The position numbers were made by a program, and so were the translations under genes. From an uncultured Candidatus Actinomarina sp. (GTDB lineage: Bacteria; Actinomycetota; Acidimicrobiia; Actinomarinales; Actinomarinaceae), in assembly GCA_902571385.1 (NCBI GenBank), contig CACGBK010000002.1:120684-184683 (forward strand): a stretch of 64,000 bases of DNA, read 5' to 3'. The notes below the pieces were generated by a model. The model made no database searches and had not been told where the DNA came from. It was given only the letters and a program-made list of their open reading frames with translations. Positions 1 through 8,196 of the stretch are shown piece after piece (the first letter of the stretch is position 1; every line of letters begins with the position of its first letter).

Positions 1-1
1 T

Positions 2-1291
2 GATCAGCTTGAGACAACTCACTTAGATAAAATTTTGTCAGTTGCCGTTGTTTTAGCTTCTCTCTTAACAATTATGATTCCTTTATATTATTTAGGCGAA
101 CCAGCTAGACAAGAAAGCTTTGTAGAGGAATTTGATGATGTTTCTGTAGAAAGAGGCCATCATTTATATGAAGAATTTGGGTGTGGTAACTGCCATGGTG
201 TAGATGGAAGTGGTGGCGCTGCATCGTATGTTGAAAAAAGAAGTGGGGTAAGTGTTACATGGACAGCTCCTGCTATTAATGATGTTTTCTATAGATACGA
301 TGATGAGGAAGTTTTATATTGGCTTATCTACGGAAGAGCAAATTCTCCAATGCCAGCTTGGGGTCTTAAAGGTGGTGGACCAATGAACGACGGCCAATTA
401 AGTGACTTAATTGAGTATTTACACTCCTTTCAGATTCCTCAAAATGAAGAATTGCTTGAAATTGAAGGAAATATAAATTCATCTTTATTGAGAATAGAAA
501 ATTCTGATTTACAAGTTGAAAGTGAAATAGCCAAACAAAATGAATTAATAAATGATATAGAAATGGCACCAATAAGATTACCAATCGCAATTGAAGCAGT
601 TGAGATAGTCTCAGCATTGATTTCCAGACAAAGCGGTATTGATACTGATGAAGATGGATTGTATGATAGTGTTGAAACCGACATCTCAGCATATAGTGAA
701 ACTATAACTGAAATGTTAGGAACGCCAGTATTAAATCTTAATCCAGACGAGGAAGAATCTATTCCTGGAAGGAAAGACGCTTCTATAGTTAGAGGCTTCT
801 TGTCTGAACTTGAAACAAAAGTTATTAATCTTGGAATACTTACTGATGGATATGACAAGTTTATGGATGAAGCTGAAGTAGGTTTAGCATTTTTAGAAAA
901 TGCATACGAACAAAAACTTTGGCTTATCGATTTCCAAGATATTGCAGATTCGACTTTTGACGGAGACTACGATAAAGCAACTAGAGCCGTAGGTATATTT
1001 AACGCATATTGTGCAAGATGTCATACTGCAGGGTATTCTGCTGGTGCAGCTTACACCAAACAAATTGGCTCCGGCGGCTTGGGACCTGCTTTGAGGGGTG
1101 GAAGAGTAAACATTCAATTTAAAGAACGTGATGATTTTATTGACTTTATTATCAATGGATCCGTAAACGGTAAAGGGTACGGAGTGAATGGGGTTGGTGG
1201 TGGAAAAATGCCTGGTTTTGGTGCAGTGCTTCCACAGTCCGATATAGAATTAGTAATAGATTATTTGAGAGGAATGAAACCTGATGCGTGA
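2..1291 (+). CDS. Membrane-anchored diheme cytochrome c (5' end outside window)
   Basis: The reading frame is open from the first bases of the window, so the gene begins upstream; the TTG at 35 is not a convincing start. A membrane helix at the visible N-terminus (about nt 30-100) is followed by a heme c site CGNCH (from nt 182), a middle region, and a second heme site CARCH (from nt 1010). Met-containing segments SPMPAW and GKMPGFG are plausible distal heme ligands. It is probably an extracytoplasmic electron carrier of the respiratory chain, perhaps linked to a menaquinol:cytochrome c reductase, but the partner genes lie off the left edge. An acidic loop DTDEDGLYD between the two hemes (nt 641-667) looks like an EF-hand or thrombospondin-3 type calcium loop. 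Family assignment is firm; the exact complex is inference. Confidence 0.85.
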   Translation, partial: DQLETTHLDKILSVAVVLASLLTIMIPLYYLGEPARQESFVEEFDDVSVERGHHLYEEFGCGNCHGVDGSGGAASYVEKRSGVSVTWTAPAINDVFYRYDDEEVLYWLIYGRANSPMPAWGLKGGGPMNDGQLSDLIEYLHSFQIPQNEELLEIEGNINSSLLRIENSDLQVESEIAKQNELINDIEMAPIRLPIAIEAVEIVSALISRQSGIDTDEDGLYDSVETDISAYSETITEMLGTPVLNLNPDEEESIPGRKDASIVRGFLSELETKVINLGILTDGYDKFMDEAEVGLAFLENAYEQKLWLIDFQDIADSTFDGDYDKATRAVGIFNAYCARCHTAGYSAGAAYTKQIGSGGLGPALRGGRVNIQFKERDDFIDFIINGSVNGKGYGVNGVGGGKMPGFGAVLPQSDIELVIDYLRGMKPDA

Positions 1292-1652
1292 GATAATGAG
1301 GACACTTTTATCGTCCAACCTTACATTTACAGGAATAGTTTTATTTATATTCTTCATACTTTCTTTTTTTGGTTCAACCTTTGTTTTGAATGCAACAAAT
1401 CTTGGTAGAAGGCTAGGATTTTTAGTTGTTGGTGCTGCTACTTTTGGTTGGCTAGTAATTAATTCTTTTCTTTTTCTTCTTTATGCACCAAGAGGCCCTG
1501 CTCCTGCATCAATCGATGGTTTAAATGCGCTTGAGATCAGAATCATACCTCTTACTTATTTTGCTGGTTCATTGATTCTATTCATTATGTTTATGCTTGC
1601 TTTAAGTAGGTATGAACAAGAAGAAAAAGAGTCAGAAGAAACAAATAGTTAA
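1284..1652 (+). CDS. Small three-helix membrane protein, unknown function
   Basis: A 122-residue protein whose ATG overlaps the end of the cytochrome gene by 8 nt, so it is translationally coupled to it; an internal ATG at 1296 is an alternative start. Three hydrophobic segments are visible (about residues 12-35, 45-70 and 90-112), followed by a charged tail rich in Glu. I do not recognise the family. Coupling to a diheme cytochrome suggests an accessory subunit or assembly factor of the same respiratory complex, which is inference from position only. Confidence 0.75.
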   Translation: MREIMRTLLSSNLTFTGIVLFIFFILSFFGSTFVLNATNLGRRLGFLVVGAATFGWLVINSFLFLLYAPRGPAPASIDGLNALEIRIIPLTYFAGSLILFIMFMLALSRYEQEEKESEETNS

Positions 1653-1680
1653 ACAAATCAACGTATAACTTTATTAATAA

Positions 1681-1686
1681 TAAACT
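1681..1686 (+). promoter_or_regulatory. Putative leaderless -10 (TAAACT) for the SPFH gene
   Basis: The hexamer fits the actinobacterial -10 consensus TANNNT and ends exactly 6 nt before the ATG at 1693, so transcription would begin at or beside the start codon. No Shine-Dalgarno sequence is present. Confidence 0.55.
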
Positions 1687-1692
1687 AGTACT

Positions 1693-2637
1693 ATGGAATT
1701 TATTTTTTCACTCGTAAGAAGCGTAATACTCTTTGGTCTTTTAGTATTTGTAGCTTTCAGAATATTTAGAATTTTAAGGCCATTTGAAAAAGGCTTAATT
1801 GAAAGATTTGGTAAATACAATCGTGAAGCAACTTCAGGTTTAAATATAGTAATTCCGGGTATAGAAAGATTAATTGTTGTAGATATGCGTGAACAAGTTA
1901 TAGATGTTCCACCACAAGAAGTAATCACTAAAGACAACGTTACAATTACAGTCGATGCAGTCATTTATTATGAACCAACTGATCCGAAAAAATTAGTTTA
2001 TAACGTAGGTGACTTTATAACTGCTGCAACAAAACTTGCACAAACCAATTTAAGAAATGTTATTGGTGATCTAGAGCTCGATGCAGCACTTACCTCTCGA
2101 GAAACAATTAATACATCTTTAAAACTCATTCTTGATGAAGCAACTGACAAATGGGGTACAAGAGTTGTTCGTGTTGAGATTCAAAGAATTGATCCACCAC
2201 AAGATGTTCAGGATGCAATGAATAAAGTCATGAAAGCTGAAAGAGATCGAAGAGCAGCTGTTACTGAAGCTGAGGGTGAAAAGAGAGCAGCTATCTTGAC
2301 TGCAGAGGGTGAAAGACAATCTCAAATTTTGAGTGCTGAGGGTGAAGCAGAAGCACTAAAAGCTGTAGCTGATGCTCAAAAATATGAAAAAATTGCCATT
2401 GCTGACGGTGAATCAGAAGCTATACAAAAAGTTTTTGATGCTATCCACAAGGGTGATCCAACAAATGACTTGATTGCAATTAAATATCTTGAATCTCTTG
2501 AAAAAGTTGCAAACGGTAAAGCGACTAAAATTTTCTTACCTGCTGATCTTTCCGCAACTCTTGGAAGTATTGGTGCAGTTGCTGAATTATTTAAAGATGA
2601 TGATTCGAAAGAATCAAAGAAATCTACTAAAAAATAA
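1693..2637 (+). CDS. SPFH/band 7 (stomatin-like) membrane protein
   Basis: A 314-residue protein with an N-terminal membrane helix (about residues 5-25), an SPFH domain (about 30-200), and an Ala/Glu-rich coiled coil with repeated AEGE units (about 190-260). This is the layout of QmcA/stomatin-type scaffold proteins that oligomerise in the inner membrane and organise lipid microdomains or membrane proteases. The ATG is preceded by a TANNNT box 6 nt upstream. Its 3' end overlaps the convergent LysE-family gene by 24 nt. No NfeD-type partner gene is next to it. The family is certain; the client is unknown. Confidence 0.92.
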   Translation: MEFIFSLVRSVILFGLLVFVAFRIFRILRPFEKGLIERFGKYNREATSGLNIVIPGIERLIVVDMREQVIDVPPQEVITKDNVTITVDAVIYYEPTDPKKLVYNVGDFITAATKLAQTNLRNVIGDLELDAALTSRETINTSLKLILDEATDKWGTRVVRVEIQRIDPPQDVQDAMNKVMKAERDRRAAVTEAEGEKRAAILTAEGERQSQILSAEGEAEALKAVADAQKYEKIAIADGESEAIQKVFDAIHKGDPTNDLIAIKYLESLEKVANGKATKIFLPADLSATLGSIGAVAELFKDDDSKESKKSTKK

Positions 2638-3219
2638 ATAAATACCAATCAGAATTAAACAAAAACCGCTTACTGCATTGATTACTTTTTTTGTTTTTAC
2701 TGAAGAATCCTTAAAAAAATAACTACTCATATATGCATAACTAATGTCAGCAATCAGATTAACAAATACCGTTATAGCTCCAAGAATAATAAGTTGCACA
2801 AAAACATTCTCATTTTCTGTAACGAATATTGGCAAGACAGAAAGATAAAATACCCACATTTTAGGGTTTATTAAGTTAAGTTGCATTCCTGCGTTAAAGG
2901 ATCCCGCATTAATATTCGTATCATCTATTTTTATTTCAGCATTTATAGTGACAATCCCTTTGTACACAATGTAGATAATTCCAACAATGTAGATCATTGT
3001 TAAAATTTGTGGGATTAAATTAAAGATAAAGGTAACGACGCCCGCTGTAATTATTGTTATAAAAATTGCTCCGGTTGCTGCTCCTATAGCCACCTCAAGT
3101 CCATTCTTTCTACTTTTTTGAACTGATTCATTAACAATTAAGGCAATTATTAATCCAGGACTGAATGCAACACTAACTTGTAGAATAATTAATTCAACTA
3201 TGGAGTCACTTGCAACCAT
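2614..3219 (-). CDS. LysE/RhtB-family amino-acid exporter
   Basis: A 201-residue polytopic membrane protein with about six hydrophobic segments, an N-terminal region containing [10 protein letters not shown], and a central [13 protein letters not shown] segment typical of the LysE/RhtB superfamily, which exports amino acids or related metabolites. It is the last gene of a minus-strand operon: its ATG overlaps the stop of the nucleoside hydrolase gene by 1 nt. Its own stop lies 24 nt inside the 3' end of the convergent SPFH gene. The substrate cannot be read from the sequence. Confidence 0.85.
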   Translation of the reverse strand: MVASDSIVELIILQVSVAFSPGLIIALIVNESVQKSRKNGLEVAIGAATGAIFITIITAGVVTFIFNLIPQILTMIYIVGIIYIVYKGIVTINAEIKIDDTNINAGSFNAGMQLNLINPKMWVFYLSVLPIFVTENENVFVQLIILGAITVFVNLIADISYAYMSSYFFKDSSVKTKKVINAVSGFCLILIGIYLFFSRFL

Positions 3220-4205
3220 TAAGCAAGGCTATTTTTTAATAGACTATAAAACTTATCTCCATGACATCTTTGTACGACTCTTATTTTTGGAGCCTCAGGT
3301 TCCAAATTCAGAAAATCCAAAATACAACCTCCTCTAGTCATTCCATCTCTGGTATCAACTCTTACATTAACTTCAACGGATTGACTTATGATTTCATTAT
3401 CTAAGTAAACAGACATTGCAAGGGGATCCGGTAAATCATAACTATCGCTTCCGAATATGTCTTTCATCATTTCTCTTAAAACAACTTGAATATCGTTTGT
3501 AAATTTTGAGAACTTTGTTCCGATAGCATCTATTTCTTGTATTTTTTCTGTATCAATCATTGCATCATAAAGCGAAGGGTCCCAGCCAATCACAGTTATA
3601 GGAATTCCTGAATTTAAAACAATATCTGCTGCTTCGGGATCAACCCAAAAATTGTATTCAGCAAACTTTGTAATATTTCCTAAGGCATTTGAGCTTCCAC
3701 CCATTATGTAACAGTGCTTTATTTTCTCCAATTTTTCTTCATTGTTTTGTATTAAGCCAGCAATATTTGTCAATGGGCCAAGTGTTACAATTTCAATTTC
3801 ATCTTCCTCCCCAAGTACTTTCTTATAAAAATCTTGAGCAGATTCAGTTTCGATTTTATGATTTTCAGGCTTTATGCCTATGTCACCTAATCCATCTATT
3901 CCATGAACGTTTTGGGCCGATGTAGAATCATTTCCATAACTAAGGGCAATAGCTGTAGATTCTTCAGAATTATAAACCTCTCTATATTTTCTCTTCATTG
4001 GTTTATCTGCCCCCCTAAATATTGGAACATCAACCTCACATAATTCATTTACGTAACTTGTATTGATTAGACCCTGATCAAGTGGGACATTTCCTGCAAC
4101 AACAGTCACCCCTAGTATTTGATCTGAAGGTAAATTACGATATGCCATTAATAGAGCAACTGCATCATCTGAGCCAGTATCTGCGTCAATTATTAGTTTC
4201 ATCAT
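3219..4205 (-). CDS. Inosine-uridine preferring nucleoside hydrolase family protein
   Basis: A 328-residue enzyme with the N-terminal calcium-binding signature of the IUNH family, DADTGSDDA (Asp at residues 7, 9, 13, 14), and later family segments such as VTLGPLTNIA and YNFWVDPEAADIVL. Family members hydrolyse the N-glycosidic bond of ribonucleosides, releasing base and ribose for salvage. The start overlaps the upstream 93-residue gene by 4 nt. Two adjacent Met codons begin the frame and either could be used. The specific nucleoside is not predictable here. Confidence 0.9.
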   Translation of the reverse strand: MMKLIIDADTGSDDAVALLMAYRNLPSDQILGVTVVAGNVPLDQGLINTSYVNELCEVDVPIFRGADKPMKRKYREVYNSEESTAIALSYGNDSTSAQNVHGIDGLGDIGIKPENHKIETESAQDFYKKVLGEEDEIEIVTLGPLTNIAGLIQNNEEKLEKIKHCYIMGGSSNALGNITKFAEYNFWVDPEAADIVLNSGIPITVIGWDPSLYDAMIDTEKIQEIDAIGTKFSKFTNDIQVVLREMMKDIFGSDSYDLPDPLAMSVYLDNEIISQSVEVNVRVDTRDGMTRGGCILDFLNLEPEAPKIRVVQRCHGDKFYSLLKNSLA

Positions 4206-4483
4206 TTCTCTTTGACCTTTGTAATTTCTGGAACACCTTGTTTTAAAGCAACTTCACAATCTTTATACTCTGAAGCGATTTGATCGCTAATTATTAGAAG
4301 CATTTCCAAGACTTCTTCTTTTTTTCCTGTTTTAGAACCAAAAGAATTTGGAGCTGAGGAATAACTTTTTTTTACATTTTCAAAAATTTCTAACGCTTCT
4401 TTTTTATTTAAATTGCTATCTAAAGATTTTCCAGATACTGACTCAAAGCTTTTTCGCTGTCTTCTTGGTAAGTTAAACTTCAT
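4202..4483 (-). CDS. Small hypothetical protein
   Basis: A 93-residue basic and mostly helical protein with no membrane segment and no motif I recognise. It overlaps the nucleoside hydrolase start by 4 nt (ATGA type), which supports it as a real, coupled gene at the head of a three-gene operon. The region upstream is AT-rich with several TANNNT hexamers, none at a clear leaderless distance. Function unknown. Confidence 0.6.
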   Translation of the reverse strand: MKFNLPRRQRKSFESVSGKSLDSNLNKKEALEIFENVKKSYSSAPNSFGSKTGKKEEVLEMLLIISDQIASEYKDCEVALKQGVPEITKVKEK

Positions 4484-4503
4484 TAATATAAATATCTTAC
4501 TAC

Positions 4504-5019
4504 TTAAAGAATCCTCTTTTGTAAGGAAACCTCATATTCATCATTATATTTTTTTGTATCAATTTCAATAAATTGTAATTTCTCATGAAATTTTAGAGAC
4601 GGTTTATTTTCAGTTGGTAGTAAATTAATTTCTGCGGTAAGATTTTCGACATCTACTTCTAGACAGTGTTCTAACAAATGCTCATAAAATATTGTTGCAA
4701 GCCCATTATTTCTGTAATCAACATCAATTGCAATCCTATCAATGTACATAAAATTATTTATTCTATTTTTAAATTCATTAAAGTTCTTATGTTTTATTTT
4801 GTACATGAAAGATTTTGTTTTAGAAGTATCTTGGAAACATATTAAAAAACCTACTATCTTTTCTTCGAAAGCAGCACATAGATTGAAATCTGAATTCTGA
4901 ACCAAATTATTAAATTCTTCAATAGATGTTGATCCTACTTCTGGAACATTATCTTGATTTAAACTAAAACAGCCTTCAATATTTGTTTCATCAATTTTTG
5001 AAAATATGATGTTATCCAT
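4504..5019 (-). CDS. GNAT-family N-acetyltransferase
   Basis: A 171-residue protein when started at the ATG ending at 5019. The frame stays open to 5121, but the extra 34 residues are hydrophobic and Cys-rich and would overlap the divergent gene, so they are rejected. The acetyl-CoA binding motif A is visible as IDRIAIDVDYRNNGLAT, with the R-x-x-G-x-A loop at RNNGLA. A TATTTT hexamer 5 nt upstream of this ATG supports the choice. The substrate is unknown. It is divergent from the amidinohydrolase gene with only 44 bp between the start codons. Confidence 0.85.
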   Translation of the reverse strand: MDNIIFSKIDETNIEGCFSLNQDNVPEVGSTSIEEFNNLVQNSDFNLCAAFEEKIVGFLICFQDTSKTKSFMYKIKHKNFNEFKNRINNFMYIDRIAIDVDYRNNGLATIFYEHLLEHCLEVDVENLTAEINLLPTENKPSLKFHEKLQFIEIDTKKYNDEYEVSLQKRIL

Positions 5020-5024
5020 GTATG

Positions 5025-5030
5025 AAAATA
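5025..5030 (-). promoter_or_regulatory. Putative leaderless -10 (TATTTT) for the GNAT gene
   Basis: Read on the minus strand, this TANNNT hexamer lies 5 nt before the ATG ending at 5019. An alternative TATATT, read on the same strand at 5027-5032, would be 7 nt away. Confidence 0.4.
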
Positions 5031-5051
5031 TACATTTAATGTATAAAAATG

Positions 5052-5057
5052 TAAAAT
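5052..5057 (+). promoter_or_regulatory. Putative leaderless -10 (TAAAAT) for the amidinohydrolase gene
   Basis: TANNNT hexamer ending exactly 6 nt before the ATG at 5064. It lies back to back with the minus-strand box at 5025-5030, so both promoters fit in a 44 bp divergent gap. Confidence 0.55.
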
Positions 5058-5063
5058 ATAAAC

Positions 5064-5864
5064 ATGCAAAACACTTCTGTTTTAATGAGTTCTCCTGAAT
5101 ATTTTCGAGTTGAATATTCAATTAACCCTTGGATGGTTGAAGGTGCTGAAATCAATTTAGAGTTAGCTAAAGATCAATGGGGTGGACTTAAATCCACAAT
5201 AGAAAAATGTGGTGCTGAAGTAAATGTAATTCCTGGAAATACGGTTTATCCAGATCTCGTTTTCACAGCAAATTCTGGAATAATAAAAGATAAATCTGTT
5301 CTTATATCTAATTTTAAATATCAAGAAAGACAGGGCGAGGAAGTTATCTATGAGAATTGGTTTCGTAAGAATGGGTATGATGTTGCCCGAATTCCATCTG
5401 AACACAAATTTGAAGGACGTGGAGATGCATTTGTTTATGGGGAATACTTAATAGGTTCATATGGAATTAGAAGTGATAAAGAAGCACTTTTGTACATAGC
5501 TGACCATTTCCAGTTGACTCCAAAAATTACAAAGTTAGTTGATGAAAAATTCTATCACCTAGACACCTGTTTCCAAAAGCTTCCTACAAGAAATAATGAT
5601 GCTATTTTTTACCCTGATGCATTTGAGGATCAATCTCTTTCTGAATTTTCTGATTTATTTAATTTGCTTCCAATCCATGAAGATGATGCAAATCAACTTG
5701 CTTGTAATGCAGTAGTCATTAATGACTCAGTTATATTTCCATCTGAAAACATTGAAATTATTGAAACTGTTGCTCAGTTAGGTTGTAATATTGAAATTTC
5801 AAATGTTTCAGAATTTATGAAATCTGGAGGAGCCTGTCAGTGTCTTGTGATTACATTACAATAA
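5064..5864 (+). CDS. Dimethylargininase/arginine-deiminase-fold amidinohydrolase
   Basis: A 266-residue pentein-fold enzyme. Visible active-site elements are Asp64 in PDLVFTAN, Glu117-Gly-Arg-Gly-Asp, the pair His165-x-Asp167 in FYHLDTCF, and the nucleophile Cys260 in the C-terminal SGGACQC motif. This layout matches DDAH-type enzymes, which hydrolyse methylated arginines to citrulline, and related amidinohydrolases. The length is normal for DDAH and too short for classical arginine deiminase. An ornithine-producing role as in some bacterial homologues cannot be excluded. The leaderless -10 box supports ATG 5064 over the Met eight codons in. Confidence 0.87.
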   Translation: MQNTSVLMSSPEYFRVEYSINPWMVEGAEINLELAKDQWGGLKSTIEKCGAEVNVIPGNTVYPDLVFTANSGIIKDKSVLISNFKYQERQGEEVIYENWFRKNGYDVARIPSEHKFEGRGDAFVYGEYLIGSYGIRSDKEALLYIADHFQLTPKITKLVDEKFYHLDTCFQKLPTRNNDAIFYPDAFEDQSLSEFSDLFNLLPIHEDDANQLACNAVVINDSVIFPSENIEIIETVAQLGCNIEISNVSEFMKSGGACQCLVITLQ

Positions 5865-5868
5865 ATTT

Positions 5869-6306
5869 GTGAGGATAATAAAAGCAATACTATGGCCGAT
5901 TAGAAAAGTTATTTTTTTTCCGATAAAAATCTTTTTCTACACAGTTTTATTATTTTTAATAATTGTCTTAATTTTTCAGTACAGAACTGATTATGAAGTT
6001 GATGTGAGTCCTCTTTCAGTAAATGAGTATGAAAACTGTACAAACACTATTGAGGATTATCAGATTACAATCTCTCTCCTTTCTGAATACATAGAAAAAC
6101 TAGACAGTGATCAACAATCATTTTTAGAAAGAAATCTACCAAATCCACTAAATGTTTTAACAACTCCTCAAGAGATTTCCAATGAGGACTTTAAAAACAT
6201 GAGAACATTTCTAAAGTATTATCTACAAGCTGGCAGATTTCCAGGCTTAAATGGAAAAGCGTTTTCACCACAGGCTGCAAGTTTATGTAGAGATGGATTG
6301 AGTTAA
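5869..6306 (+). CDS. Hypothetical single-pass membrane protein
   Basis: A 145-residue protein starting at a GTG 4 nt after the previous stop; no in-frame ATG is available before the membrane segment. Residues about 14-38 form a hydrophobic helix and the remainder is an extracytoplasmic domain with two Cys (about residues 56 and 140) that could form a disulfide. I do not recognise the family. Its 3' end overlaps the convergent YbaK-type gene by 24 nt. Confidence 0.65.
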   Translation: MRIIKAILWPIRKVIFFPIKIFFYTVLLFLIIVLIFQYRTDYEVDVSPLSVNEYENCTNTIEDYQITISLLSEYIEKLDSDQQSFLERNLPNPLNVLTTPQEISNEDFKNMRTFLKYYLQAGRFPGLNGKAFSPQAASLCRDGLS

Positions 6307-6774
6307 ATCTTCTACTGTTCCATTTGTTAAGTTTTTTAGTATCTCTGGCTTTAGAAAGAATTTACTAATTCTATTTCCACCACCAATAAACACTTTTTCC
6401 CTTTCCATAACATTTTTATCAATAAATACATCGATTTCACTTGGTAGTCCCAGGGGGCTTATTCCACCATATATCTGATTAGTGATTAACTCAGCTTCTT
6501 CTTTCGATGCAAAACTAATTTTTTTTGCATTTAACAAACTTTTAGCTTTGTGATTTACATCCAATCTATTGGAGCCCAGTACACAAAACAAAGCAAAGAA
6601 TTCCTCCGGTTTTTTTGATTTTAATAATATTGCATTACATGAATCTTCAATTTTAAAACCATAATGATCACAAAAACTTTGTGTATCAGAAAATTGATCC
6701 TCACACTCAAAAGCTTCAAGTTCATCAATGTTTCCTTCAAAAATATTTGCTATAGTTTGATGTATTTCGACCAT
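6283..6774 (-). CDS. YbaK/EbsC-family aminoacyl-tRNA deacylase
   Basis: A 163-residue single-domain protein of the YbaK/ProX editing family, which hydrolyses mischarged aminoacyl-tRNA such as Cys-tRNA(Pro). Family signatures are the GGISPLGLP segment, the FIGGGNRISKF loop, and the KSLLNAKKISFA helix region. There is no fusion to a synthetase. The start is divergent from tnaA with 42 bp between them, and a TATCAT box lies 7 nt upstream. Which mischarged tRNA it edits is unknown. Confidence 0.87.
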   Translation of the reverse strand: MVEIHQTIANIFEGNIDELEAFECEDQFSDTQSFCDHYGFKIEDSCNAILLKSKKPEEFFALFCVLGSNRLDVNHKAKSLLNAKKISFASKEEAELITNQIYGGISPLGLPSEIDVFIDKNVMEREKVFIGGGNRISKFFLKPEILKNLTNGTVEDLTQSIST

Positions 6775-6781
6775 AAAGATA

Positions 6782-6787
6782 ATGATA
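6782..6787 (-). promoter_or_regulatory. Putative leaderless -10 (TATCAT) for the YbaK-type gene
   Basis: TANNNT on the minus strand, 7 nt before the ATG ending at 6774. Confidence 0.4.
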
Positions 6788-6804
6788 TCGTGAATAAAGT
6801 CAGT

Positions 6805-6810
6805 TACAAT
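6805..6810 (+). promoter_or_regulatory. Putative leaderless -10 (TACAAT) for tnaA
   Basis: TANNNT hexamer ending exactly 6 nt before ATG 6817. It decides between that start and the longer open frame from 6664, which would overlap the divergent gene. Confidence 0.55.
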
Positions 6811-6816
6811 CTCTGT

Positions 6817-8196
6817 ATGAAGTTCAAGACAATAATTGAACCGTTTAAAATTAAATCTGTAGAATCTCTACCCATAACTACTCCAGAAGAAAGAAAAAGT
6901 TTCTTAGAAAGAGAATATTGGAATGTATTTGGTTTGAAATCTCAAGAGGTAACTGTTGATTTGTTGACAGATTCAGGAACAGGCTCAATGTCTTCTGAAC
7001 AATGGGCTGCGATAATGCGTGGTGATGAAGCATATGCAGGCTCTCACTCTTGGCAGAGATTTCATGATGTTGTATCAGAACTTACAGGTTACAAAAATAT
7101 AATTCCTACGCATCAAGGTAGGGCTAGCGAAAAAATATTAGCAACAGTGATGGTAAAAGAGGGAGATATAATACCGAGTAATAGTCACTTTGATACAACA
7201 AGAGCTAATTTTGAATTTGTCAAAGCTGAACCTTTAGATTTACTTTGTAAAGAAGGATTAGATTTATTGTCGCCTGCACCTTTTAAAGGAAACATCGATC
7301 TTGAAAAACTTGAAGATATTTTAAGTAAAAAAAGTGAAAAAATTCCATTTGTTTTGATGACAATTACAAATAATACAGGTGGCGGTCAACCAGTCTCAAT
7401 GGAGAATCTTAAAAATACAAAAAAACTTTGTGAGAAATACAACAAAATGCTGTTACTAGATGCCTGTAGGTTTGCTGAAAATGCATGGTTTGTTTCACAG
7501 AGAGAGGAAGATTATAAGGATGTAGAAATAAGAGAGATAACAAAAGAAGCTTTTAGGCTTGCTGACGGTTGCACAATTAGTTTGAAAAAGGATGGCTTCG
7601 GCAATATTGGAGGAGTTTTGGCATTTAATGACGATGATCTAGCTGAAGCTTCAAGGAACCTTTTAATTTTGACTGAAGGTTTTCCAACATATGGTGGCCT
7701 TGCTGGAAGAGATCTTGATGCACTTGCACAAGGTCTTAAAGAGATTACAGATAAAAATTATCTTGAATACAGAGCAAGGTCAATCTCATATTTGGGTGAA
7801 AAAGCTTTGAGTTACGGTATCCCAATTGTTCAGCCTGCAGGTGGCCATGCTTTATATATAGATGCAAAAACCTTTGTTCCACACATACCTCCTCATCAGT
7901 ATCCTGGTCATTCAGTTGCGTGTGAGATATATTTAATTGGTGGCGTTAGAGCTGTTGAATTAGGTACTTTGGCATTTGGAGTCGCTGGTGAAAATGGTGA
8001 ACCTGATAAACCAGCAACTCATGAGTTAGTAAGACTTGCAGCTCCAAGAAGAACTTATACACAAAGTCATTTTGACTATGTGGCGGAAGTTCTTGAAAAA
8101 CTTGCTGAAAGTAAAGAGAAACTCAAAGGCTATGAAATTATTGAGCAACCACAACAGTTAAGACACTTTACTGCTAAGTTAAGACCATTAAGATGA
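6817..8196 (+). CDS. tnaA: Tryptophanase (PLP beta-eliminating lyase)
   Basis: A 459-residue PLP enzyme, the normal length for tryptophanase and tyrosine phenol-lyase. Visible family segments are LTDSGTGSMS, RGDEAYAGS, IPTHQGR, TNNTGGGQPVS, LLDACRFAENA, the PLP-lysine motif SLKKDG (Lys258 predicted) and the C-terminal RHFTAKL. At two positions that I recall as separating the two enzymes it looks tryptophanase-like: Asp in HFDTTR (Thr in phenol-lyases) and Leu in AVELG (Arg in phenol-lyases). It would split tryptophan into indole, pyruvate and ammonia. There is no TnaC-like leader or TnaB permease next to it. Substrate choice is moderately sure. Confidence 0.85.
   Translation: MKFKTIIEPFKIKSVESLPITTPEERKSFLEREYWNVFGLKSQEVTVDLLTDSGTGSMSSEQWAAIMRGDEAYAGSHSWQRFHDVVSELTGYKNIIPTHQGRASEKILATVMVKEGDIIPSNSHFDTTRANFEFVKAEPLDLLCKEGLDLLSPAPFKGNIDLEKLEDILSKKSEKIPFVLMTITNNTGGGQPVSMENLKNTKKLCEKYNKMLLLDACRFAENAWFVSQREEDYKDVEIREITKEAFRLADGCTISLKKDGFGNIGGVLAFNDDDLAEASRNLLILTEGFPTYGGLAGRDLDALAQGLKEITDKNYLEYRARSISYLGEKALSYGIPIVQPAGGHALYIDAKTFVPHIPPHQYPGHSVACEIYLIGGVRAVELGTLAFGVAGENGEPDKPATHELVRLAAPRRTYTQSHFDYVAEVLEKLAESKEKLKGYEIIEQPQQLRHFTAKLRPLR

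Noticed and set aside
439-858. Long antisense frames inside the cytochrome gene (also 366-692)
   Set aside because: Low-complexity shadows opposite a clearly conserved gene, with no start signals.
5020-5121. 34-residue N-terminal extension of the GNAT gene
   Set aside because: Hydrophobic, Cys-rich and overlapping the divergent amidinohydrolase; the GNAT fold begins naturally at the inner ATG.
6664-6816. Upstream extension of the tryptophanase frame
   Set aside because: It would overlap the divergent YbaK-type gene and adds atypical residues; ATG 6817 has a TACAAT box 6 nt upstream.
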